Assembly (NCBI GenBank): GCA_043738425.1
Contig: JAYUGJ010000055.1
Location: 1-11,849, forward strand
Direction: 5' to 3'
Source: PBB1 sp043738425
Lineage (GTDB): Bacteria > Pseudomonadota > Gammaproteobacteria > Burkholderiales > Burkholderiaceae_C
DNA length: 11,849 bases
Below the pieces are notes generated by a model. That model had not been told where the DNA came from, did not search any database, and saw nothing but the letters and a program-made list of their open reading frames with translations. Of the stretch, positions 6,591 to 11,849 are shown in pieces. Numbering within the stretch: the first letter of the stretch is position 1; each line of letters begins with the position of its first letter. Both the position numbers and the translations under genes were made by a program.

Positions 6591-7337
6591 GTGACATTCT
6601 TCGACCCCACCACCGCCCGCCGAGACGCGCTGTGGACCGCCGCGGCGCTGGCCCTTTTATTGGCGTGGGACGCCAGCGGTGCCGATCTGGGCGTGATGCG
6701 CTGGTTTGGCGACCTGCAGGGTTTCGACGGGCGCAAGCAGTGGTTTTTTTCGCGTGTGTTGCACGACGGCGGCCGCTGGATCAGTGCGGCGGCGTTCGTG
6801 TTCGTGCTGATTCACGCGGTGCGGCCGTGGCCTTTTTTGCAGGTGGCAGCGCACCGCATGGAATGGCGAGTTCGCTGGTGGTGGTTGGCCGTCATCGTCA
6901 TTTGCCTGGTGCTCATCCCCACGCTGAAGCACCGCAGCGCCACCAGTTGCCCGTGGGACCTGGCCGAGTTCGGTGGCACCGCGCGCTACGTGTCGCATTG
7001 GGCACTGGGCGTGGCCGACGGCGGTGGGGGGCGCTGTTTTCCGTCGGGCCACGCGTCGGCCGCATTCAGTTTTTGGGGCGGCTGGTTTGCCCTGCGTTCA
7101 CTGTCGATAAACCGCAGCTCGCCGAGCGCACCGGCGCCGGTGGCCGCGCGCGTGTGGCTTGCCGCAGTCGCGGTGTTCGGCGTCGCGTTCTCCATCGCGC
7201 AATCGGTACGCGGCGCGCACTACCCCAGCCATTCCATGTGGACCGCATGGATCTGCTGGACCACCAGCGCCGTGTTGTGGCATGCCGCGCAGCCGTGGTT
7301 CGCGCGCGGCGTAGCGGCGAACCACGTTACGCCGTAG
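6591..7337 (+). CDS. PAP2-family membrane phosphatase
   Basis: Multi-pass inner-membrane protein of 248 residues, probably hydrolysing a lipid phosphate or pyrophosphate at the membrane surface. Hydrophobic segments lie near 13-26, 63-77, 96-112, 155-170, 188-203 and 217-230. PAP2 active-site motifs: Lys113 in LKHRSATSCPWDL (motif 1), FPSGH at 150-154 (motif 2), and QSVRGAHYPSH at 204-214 (motif 3). The last lacks the usual Asp after HYPS, having His214 instead, a form I associate with the COG3907-like branch. The GTG at 6591 is preferred: the only upstream ATG in frame (6531) lies inside the esterase gene, and the esterase stop is at 6554-6556. There is no clear ribosome site; TACCAT at 6579-6584 ends six bases before the GTG, so a leaderless transcript is possible. 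The 3' end overlaps the convergent pca gene by 11 bp. Substrate not determined. Confidence 0.88.
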   Translation: MTFFDPTTARRDALWTAAALALLLAWDASGADLGVMRWFGDLQGFDGRKQWFFSRVLHDGGRWISAAAFVFVLIHAVRPWPFLQVAAHRMEWRVRWWWLAVIVICLVLIPTLKHRSATSCPWDLAEFGGTARYVSHWALGVADGGGGRCFPSGHASAAFSFWGGWFALRSLSINRSSPSAPAPVAARVWLAAVAVFGVAFSIAQSVRGAHYPSHSMWTAWICWTTSAVLWHAAQPWFARGVAANHVTP

Positions 7338-8613
7338 CCAACCAATCCCGCACCGCCACTTCGAACCGTGCAGGCGCTTCGATGACGCTCAAGTGCGCGG
7401 CAGCCTCGATGACCGTCAGCAGCGAATTCGGCAGCACATCGGCCATGGCTTGCAGCATCGCCACCGGGGTGGCGAGGTCGGCCCCGCCAGCGATCAACAG
7501 CGTGGGCAGATGAATGTGCGCCAGCCGCGCGGCGGTGTCGTGTTGCATCACCGCATGGCACGCGCTGGCGTATCCGGCTTGCGCGGTGCTGGTAACGCGC
7601 CTGCGCCAGCGCGCCACCGTCGCGGGTTGGGTCGCGCGAAACGCATCACTGAACCAGCGCTGCATGGTGCCGTCGGCCACGGCTTCGATGCCGTGCGCCT
7701 GGACCATGGCTATGCGTTGCTGCCATTGCGCGCGGGCATCGGCGGGGTACGCGGCGCACGCGTTGGCGATCACCAGGCCGCTGATGCGTTCGGGGCAACG
7801 CAAGGCGACTTCTTGGCCGACCATGCCACCGAGCGAAATGCCGATCCACACCACCGGCCCGGTGGCGAATTGCGCGTCGATCTCGGCCAGCAAATCGGCG
7901 GCGTCGTCGGCCAATGCGGCCATCGTGTATGGGCCTGCGGGGACGTCGGAATCGCCATGGCCGCGGTGGTCGTAGCAAACGACGCGGTGGGTCGCGGCAA
8001 GCGAATTGGCCAGCTTGTCCCACAAGCTCACGTCGGCCCCCAACGCGTGGCTCAGCACGATGGTGCGTGGCTGCGCGGTGGGGTTGCGGGGTGGGCGCAC
8101 GGTGTAGTGCAGCGCCGGTGTGCCGCGGCTGCGGTACGAGCGGCCACAGCCGGGATGTGCCGCCTCGGTAGCGGGCAGCAGGGGCAGGTCGTGGCCGAGT
8201 TCATGCAGCAGCCGCGCGGCGATCGACATGCCGGTGTTGGCCGCCGGCACGCCCGCATAAATGGCGGTTTGCAGCAGCACTTCTTTGACTTCGTCGGGGC
8301 TGAGTTGCGTGTCGGCTGCACCTGAATCGGCGATGCCGGGAATGCCGCCGCCCGTCAGCGCGGCGCGCAGGTGCAACTCATATTCCTCCCACCGGCCCAG
8401 TGACGCGGTGATGGCCATCACGATGATGCGGCGGGTTTTCGCGTCGAGGCCGGGGCGGCCCCACACGCCGTGCCAGGCATAGCGGGTGATGAAGTTTTGA
8501 AAGTCGGCGTTGAAGCTGTGGGCGTTCGATACCGACTTGTCGACCCAGGCGTCGCCCAAGATGTGGCGCCGGTTGCGCACGCCGCGCTCCAGGTCGTGGT
8601 CGTATGGATCCAT
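7327..8613 (-). CDS. bifunctional 4-carboxymuconolactone decarboxylase / 3-oxoadipate enol-lactonase (PcaC-PcaD fusion)
   Basis: 428-residue cytoplasmic enzyme for two consecutive steps of the protocatechuate branch of the beta-ketoadipate pathway: decarboxylation of 4-carboxymuconolactone, then hydrolysis of the enol-lactone to 3-oxoadipate. Residues 1-140 form the PcaC domain (RRHILGDAWVDKS, FQNFITRYAWHGVWGRPGLD, LHLRAAL, EVKEVLLQTAIYAGVPAAN), with about 14 extra residues around IPGIADSGAADTQ compared with the PcaC I know. Residues 165-428 form the alpha/beta-hydrolase PcaD domain: nucleophile Ser260 in GISLGG, acid Asp379 in GGADLATP, His407 in AAAHLS, plus YDHRGHGDS at 214-222. A linker with basic and Pro residues joins them. 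The ATG at 8613 is chosen over upstream ATGs (8742, 8667) because PcaC homology starts there and GGAGA lies seven bases ahead. No other pca gene is in the window. Actinobacterial PcaL has the domains in the opposite order. Confidence 0.92.
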   Translation of the reverse strand: MDPYDHDLERGVRNRRHILGDAWVDKSVSNAHSFNADFQNFITRYAWHGVWGRPGLDAKTRRIIVMAITASLGRWEEYELHLRAALTGGGIPGIADSGAADTQLSPDEVKEVLLQTAIYAGVPAANTGMSIAARLLHELGHDLPLLPATEAAHPGCGRSYRSRGTPALHYTVRPPRNPTAQPRTIVLSHALGADVSLWDKLANSLAATHRVVCYDHRGHGDSDVPAGPYTMAALADDAADLLAEIDAQFATGPVVWIGISLGGMVGQEVALRCPERISGLVIANACAAYPADARAQWQQRIAMVQAHGIEAVADGTMQRWFSDAFRATQPATVARWRRRVTSTAQAGYASACHAVMQHDTAARLAHIHLPTLLIAGGADLATPVAMLQAMADVLPNSLLTVIEAAAHLSVIEAPARFEVAVRDWLATA

Positions 8614-8625
8614 CAAAACGTCTCC
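8614..8625 (-). promoter_or_regulatory. ribosome binding site fixing the start of the PcaC-PcaD gene
   Basis: Read on the minus strand, GGAGA (8625 down to 8621) is followed by CGTTTTG and then ATG at 8613-8611. The seven-base spacing is ideal and separates this start from the upstream in-frame ATGs. A perfect TTGACA on the same strand at 8756-8751 has no convincing -10 box at the right distance. Confidence 0.6.
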
Positions 8626-8807
8626 GAAATGGTGTGCGGTGCAAGGCCGCGCGGGGGCGTCGATCATGGCGGAAAAACCACCTGCCGCGGCGCGGATCGA
8701 AGTGCAGCGGGAGTGGACTGCGCGCCGCCGCGAATGCCGCATCGACCCCCTGTCAACACGGCCATTCCCTAAGTGCCCATGGGCCGCGCGTAATTAGCAT
8801 CGCGACC

Positions 8808-8921
8808 ATGACAAAGCACATGACGCCGCAATATCTCGCCCTGGCCATTTGCGCGCTGCGGGCGCGTGCCATCTACTGCGCATTGATGCGGCGGTTGGGC
8901 GTCGGCATCCGCGCCGACTGA
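8808..8921 (+). CDS. candidate small protein, 37 residues, unrecognised
   Basis: ATG at 8808 to TGA at 8919-8921. The peptide begins MTKHMTPQYLALAICALRAR and ends LMRRLGVGIRAD. It has a short hydrophobic/amphipathic middle (about 9-17 and 22-26) flanked by Arg and Lys, so membrane or nucleic-acid contact is conceivable. There is no ribosome site; TAGCAT at 8795-8800 ends seven bases before the ATG, which would fit a leaderless mRNA. The frame is open further upstream only through non-coding-looking sequence. It sits in the divergent space between the pca fusion and ppa. It may be chance; I recognise no family. Confidence 0.22.
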   Translation: MTKHMTPQYLALAICALRARAIYCALMRRLGVGIRAD

Positions 8922-8953
8922 AACTGCGCCCGGCGCAGGCGGGCTTGAACCCA

Positions 8954-8973
8954 GCGCAATGGTGCAATTGCGC
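8954..8973. promoter_or_regulatory. 7-bp perfect inverted repeat upstream of ppa
   Basis: GCGCAAT (8954-8960) and ATTGCGC (8967-8973) flank GGTGCA. The arms start 93 bases before the ppa start codon. Arm length and spacing suit a dimeric regulator, or the left part of a structured leader if transcription starts further upstream. The factor is unknown. Confidence 0.35.
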
Positions 8974-8993
8974 CGACACAAGGCGTGTCAGGC
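8972..8993. repeat. second dyad upstream of ppa
   Basis: GACAC (8975-8979) and GTGTC (8985-8989) pair around AAGGC. The stem can extend with GCC (8972-8974) and GGC (8991-8993) if A8990 is bulged. It directly abuts the previous dyad, and the right arm lies about 20 bases ahead of the candidate -10 box of ppa. It could be an operator half or the 3' end hairpin of a small upstream transcript. Confidence 0.3.
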
Positions 8994-9011
8994 CACGCCA
9001 AGTTGCATCCC

Positions 9012-9017
9012 TAAAAT
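9012..9017 (+). promoter_or_regulatory. candidate -10 box of ppa
   Basis: TAAAAT matches the sigma-70 -10 consensus at five of six positions and lies 29 bases ahead of the ATG, predicting a short leader starting near 9024. I see no good -35 box at 16-18 bases upstream, so the promoter may rely on an activator. Confidence 0.45.
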
Positions 9018-9046
9018 GCGGGGCTTCTCACCTACCTGAATCGCCC

Positions 9047-9586
9047 ATGAGCTTCGACAAAGTCACCGCCGGTAAAAAAGCCCCTGAACAATTTAACGTG
9101 ATCATCGAAATTCCGATGAACGCGGACCCGGTGAAGTACGAAGTCGACAAGGAAAGCGGCGCTTTGTTTGTCGACCGCTTCATGAGCACCGCGATGCACT
9201 ACCCCTGCAACTACGGCTACGTTCCGCAAACCATCTCGGGCGACGGCGACCCGGTCGATGTGCTGGTGATCACGCCCTATCCGCTGCTCGCCGGCTCGGT
9301 GGTGACCTGTCGAGCCATCGGCATGCTGAACATGGAAGACGAAGCCGGCGTGGACGCCAAGCTGTTGGCCGTGCCGATCGACAAGTTGCTACCCATCTAT
9401 GCAAGCTGGCAAAAACCGGAAGATCTGCACGAGCTGCAGCTGCGCACGATCCAGCACTTCTTTGAACACTACAAAGACCTGGAGCCGAACAAATGGGTCA
9501 AGGTCCAAGGCTGGTCGGGGCCACAGGCAGCACACGCCGAGATCAGCTCGGGCATGGTCGCTTACCAAAAAGCCAAAGCAGTCTGA
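9047..9586 (+). CDS. ppa: inorganic pyrophosphatase, family I
   Basis: Soluble cytoplasmic Mg-dependent enzyme that splits pyrophosphate to two phosphates, pulling DNA, RNA, protein and activated-sugar synthesis forward. The 179-residue length matches bacterial family I enzymes. All active-site residues known from the E. coli enzyme appear, shifted by one: Glu21, Lys30, Glu32, Arg44, Tyr56, the signature DGDPVD with Asp66, Asp68 and Asp71, then Asp98, Asp103, Lys105, Tyr142 and Lys143. The start is the ATG at 9047, where family homology begins (MSFDKVTAGK); the frame is open upstream to 8849 without homology. It is a single-gene unit: candidate -10 box at 9012-9017, a strong hairpin at the stop codon and an intrinsic terminator 56 bases later. 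Codon use (many GAA and AAA) matches the other genes to its left. Confidence 0.97.
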   Translation: MSFDKVTAGKKAPEQFNVIIEIPMNADPVKYEVDKESGALFVDRFMSTAMHYPCNYGYVPQTISGDGDPVDVLVITPYPLLAGSVVTCRAIGMLNMEDEAGVDAKLLAVPIDKLLPIYASWQKPEDLHELQLRTIQHFFEHYKDLEPNKWVKVQGWSGPQAAHAEISSGMVAYQKAKAV

Positions 9587-9618
9587 CGCGTCGCCGCCGC
9601 CATCGAGCGGCGCGCGTC
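9585..9618 (+). repeat. long hairpin overlapping the ppa stop codon
   Basis: GACGCG (9585-9590) and CGCCGC (9592-9597) pair with GCGGCG (9607-9612) and CGCGTC (9613-9618), giving a 12-bp stem with one bulged T (9591) and a 9-base loop. The left arm starts at the second base of the TGA. Almost all pairs are G-C. There is no T-run, so it is not itself an intrinsic terminator; it may block 3' exonucleases or pause polymerase before the real terminator. Confidence 0.5.
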
Positions 9619-9641
9619 GAGGTGCGACGCGATCCACGTAC

Positions 9642-9664
9642 AGGGGGCTTCGGCCCCCTTTTTT
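9642..9664 (+). terminator. intrinsic terminator of ppa
   Basis: AGGGGGC (9642-9648), loop TTCG, GCCCCCT (9653-9659), then a run of six T (9659-9664). The 7-bp G-C-rich stem with a stable UUCG loop and a U-tail is a classical Rho-independent terminator. It separates ppa from the M16 peptidase gene. Confidence 0.92.
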
Positions 9665-9725
9665 ATGGCCGTGCTGCAGCGCAACCTACACTGCCGGCCG
9701 ACCCCCACTCGACGAGAGCCATGAC

Positions 9726-11849
9726 GTGAAATTGACCCTGCGCACGCTGCTGTTTTCCCTTATTTCCATGGCAGCCGGATCGGCGTGGTCCGCTGCGGGC
9801 GCACCGGGTGCGCAAGCCACCACGCTGCCCACAGGCATCGCACGCGTGCAGTCGGTCGAAGGCATCGACGAATTCCGATTGGCCAACGGCTTGCAGGTGC
9901 TGCTGATTGCCGACGACTCGAAGCCGACCACCACCGTCAACCTGACTTACTACGTCGGGTCCCGCCACGAAAACTACGGCGAGACCGGCATGGCGCACCT
10001 TCTCGAGCACCTCATGTTCAAGGGCTCGAAGAGGCACCCTGCGATCGACGCGGAATTCAACCAGCGCGGGGTGCGCTACAACGGCACCACGTCGATCGAC
10101 CGCACCAACTACTACGAGCTGTTCCAGGCGGGCGACGCGAACCTCCAGTGGGCGCTCGAGCTGGAGGCCGACCGCATGGTGAATTCCTTCATCGCGAAGA
10201 AGGACCTCGACAGCGAGATGACGGTGGTGAGGAACGAGTACGAGCAGGGCGAGAACTCGCCCTTCGCGGTGCTCTTCAAGCGCCTGCAGAGCGTCGCCTA
10301 CGACTGGCACAGCTACGGGCGCTCCACGATCGGCAACAGGAGCGACATCGAGAACGTGAAGATCGGGAACCTGCAGGCGTTCTATCGGATGTATTACCAG
10401 CCCGATAACGCCGTGCTGCTGGTGGCCGGCAAGTTCGACGAGGCAAAGACGCTTGCGATGGTCGCGAAGTACTTCGGGGCCATACCCAGGCCGAAGCGCG
10501 CGCTGCCCCCCTTGTGGACGGTCGAGCCCACGCAGGACGGCGAGCGCGAGTTCACGGTGAGGAGGAAAGGCGACATCAAGATCATCGCCATCGCCTACAA
10601 GGTGCCGTCCAACCTTCACGCCGACGCCGACGCGATCGGCTTCTCGTCGAACATCCTCGGCATGGCGCCCACCGGGCGGCTGCACCAGGCGATCGTCGAG
10701 AAGGGGCTCGCCTCCCAGGTGTTCGGCTATCCGGTGTTCGGCCTCGATCCGGGCCTGCAGATCTTCGGCGCGGTGCTGGGCAAGGGCCAGGACCCGGGTC
10801 CGGTGCGCGACGAGATCGTGAAGATCGTCGAATCCTTCGGCGCGGCCCCGCCCACCCGCGAAGAGATGGAGCGCACGCGCGTGAGCTTCCTCAACCAGTC
10901 GGAGAAGGCGCTCGCCAACCACGAGTCGATCGGCGTGCAGCTCTCCGAATACATCGCGCTCGGCGACTGGCGGCTTTTCTTCCTGGCGCGCGACGAGCTC
11001 GACACGATCACCGCCGGGCAGGTGGCCGCGGCGGCGAGCCGCTACTACCGGCGCGACAACCGCACCGTGGGCCTCTTCCTGCCCGAGGACAATCCACTGC
11101 GCGCCGAGATCGCGCCCGCGCCCACGCTCGCCGAGGTGCTGAAGGACTTCAAGCCGAAGGAGGCGGCGAGCGCCGCCGAGTCGTTCGATCCGTCGCAGGC
11201 GAACATCGACGCGCGCACCAAGATCCTGCAGGTCGGCGGCATGAAAGTGGCGCTCCTCGCCAAGAAGAACCGCGGCGAGACGGTGAACGTGTCGATGTCG
11301 ATGCACATCGGCAACGAGAAGGCGCTCTTCGGCCAGCAGACCCACGCCTCGCTCGCCGGGCGCATGCTCGCGCGCGGCACGTCGCGCTTCACGCGCTCGC
11401 AGCTCGCCGACGAGTTCGAGCGCCTGAAGGTGTCGGGCGGCGTGGCGGGCCCCGGCGCCTCGATCCAGACCACGCGACCGAACCTGGAGGGGGCGCTGCG
11501 CCTCGTCGCGCAGGTGCTGAAGGAGCCCGCCTTCCCGAAGGGCGAGTACGACCAGCTGGTCGCGCAGACCGTGACCGGCATCCAGGCGAGCCTCGCGGAA
11601 CCCGAGGCGCGCGCCTCCGACGAGCTCGCGAAGCATTTCAACATCTACCCGAAGGGCGACTGGCGCTACTCGCCCTCGCTCGAGGAGTCGCTCGCGGAGG
11701 TGAAAGGCGCGAAGCTCGAGGACGCAAGGCAATTCCACCGGCAGTTCTACGGCGCGCAGGTGGCCGAGATCGCGATCGTGGGCGATTTCGACGAGGCGCA
11801 GGCGCTCGCGTGGGTGAAGGAGCTCTTCACCGGCTGGAAGCCGGCGGTG
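9726..11849 (+). CDS. secreted M16 (insulinase/pitrilysin) zinc metallopeptidase, 3' end outside window
   Basis: 708 codons are visible and the frame is open at the right edge; relatives are about 900 residues with two homologous halves. The start is the GTG at 9726, with GAGAG at 9714-9718; the nearby ATG at 9721 is out of frame and stops after two codons, and the first in-frame ATG (Met15) lies inside the signal peptide. A signal peptide spans about 1-31 (Lys2, Arg6, LLFSLISMAAG), so the enzyme acts in the periplasm or outer envelope. The first half has the inverted zinc motif HLLEH (His91, Glu94, His95) and the likely third ligand Glu171 in VVRNEYEQGENSP, followed by an M16 C-terminal-type domain (about 205-390, with PTGRLHQAIVEKGLA). 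The second half (from about 495) lacks HxxEH (SLAGRMLARGTSRF), as is normal for the inactive half. Codon style changes sharply within the first 95 codons. Substrate unknown. Confidence 0.93.
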   Translation, partial: MKLTLRTLLFSLISMAAGSAWSAAGAPGAQATTLPTGIARVQSVEGIDEFRLANGLQVLLIADDSKPTTTVNLTYYVGSRHENYGETGMAHLLEHLMFKGSKRHPAIDAEFNQRGVRYNGTTSIDRTNYYELFQAGDANLQWALELEADRMVNSFIAKKDLDSEMTVVRNEYEQGENSPFAVLFKRLQSVAYDWHSYGRSTIGNRSDIENVKIGNLQAFYRMYYQPDNAVLLVAGKFDEAKTLAMVAKYFGAIPRPKRALPPLWTVEPTQDGEREFTVRRKGDIKIIAIAYKVPSNLHADADAIGFSSNILGMAPTGRLHQAIVEKGLASQVFGYPVFGLDPGLQIFGAVLGKGQDPGPVRDEIVKIVESFGAAPPTREEMERTRVSFLNQSEKALANHESIGVQLSEYIALGDWRLFFLARDELDTITAGQVAAAASRYYRRDNRTVGLFLPEDNPLRAEIAPAPTLAEVLKDFKPKEAASAAESFDPSQANIDARTKILQVGGMKVALLAKKNRGETVNVSMSMHIGNEKALFGQQTHASLAGRMLARGTSRFTRSQLADEFERLKVSGGVAGPGASIQTTRPNLEGALRLVAQVLKEPAFPKGEYDQLVAQTVTGIQASLAEPEARASDELAKHFNIYPKGDWRYSPSLEESLAEVKGAKLEDARQFHRQFYGAQVAEIAIVGDFDEAQALAWVKELFTGWKPAV

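Noticed and set aside
7393..8325. 310-codon plus-strand open frame
   Set aside because: It is antisense to the PcaC-PcaD fusion and has no recognisable domain.
8751..8756. Perfect TTGACA on the minus strand as -35 box for the pca fusion
   Set aside because: No acceptable -10 hexamer lies 16-18 bases downstream on that strand, so I did not call a promoter.
9721..9729. ATG at 9721 as start of the M16 peptidase
   Set aside because: It is out of frame and meets TGA after two codons; the GTG at 9726 is in frame, has a ribosome site and begins a proper signal peptide.
9663..11738. 691-codon open frame on the minus strand
   Set aside because: It is antisense to the M16 peptidase, which has a full signal peptide, HxxEH motif and family similarity on the plus strand. 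The minus frame is kept open by strongly G/C-biased third positions, and its translation is a low-complexity Arg/Leu/Val/His-rich string.

Overview
The window reads as a chromosomal segment of a high-GC betaproteobacterium, most likely Burkholderiales. The grounds are the GC-rich coding style, a DUF1841 gene of the betaproteobacterial type, a family I pyrophosphatase, two PEP-CTERM (exosortase-sorted) proteins and a pca-type aromatic degradation gene. It holds nine intact protein genes and two genes cut by the window edges. I see no tRNA, rRNA, CRISPR array, insertion sequence, integrase or phage gene. This is mostly ordinary chromosome, and I found no clearly undescribed multi-gene system.

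Layout. Bases 1-626 are the C-terminal part of AMP nucleosidase (amn). Bases 682-3443 are a compact three-gene ABC importer of the SsuABC/TauABC/ThiXYZ type (ATPase, permease, NMT1/THI5-like binding protein) closed by a 9-bp stem-loop; its placement after amn hints at a nucleobase- or pyrimidine-like substrate, which is inference only. A DUF1841 gene follows (3611-4045), then a gene-free stretch with a 10-bp inverted repeat, a possible promoter and a striking C6-ATTT-G6 dyad. Next come two neighbouring PEP-CTERM genes: a low-complexity secreted protein (4377-5441) and a GDSL/SGNH esterase-like protein (5543-6556). A PAP2-family membrane phosphatase (6591-7337) converges with, and overlaps by 11 bp, a minus-strand bifunctional gene (7327-8613). 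That gene joins 4-carboxymuconolactone decarboxylase (PcaC) to 3-oxoadipate enol-lactonase (PcaD), with the decarboxylase first.

A roughly 430-bp intergenic region (8614-9046) carries a candidate 37-codon ORF and two dyads, and leads into ppa (inorganic pyrophosphatase, 9047-9586). Two hairpins follow ppa, the second a textbook intrinsic terminator. The last gene (9726 to the window end) is a secreted M16 zinc metallopeptidase, open at the right edge.

Points most worth a second look: (1) the M16 gene changes codon style abruptly near its HxxEH motif (about 9950-10010), suggesting recombination or a chimeric assembly join; (2) the PcaC-PcaD domain order, opposite to the actinobacterial PcaL fusion; (3) the C6-ATTT-G6 dyad in front of the PEP-CTERM pair; (4) tandem structured elements on both sides of ppa.
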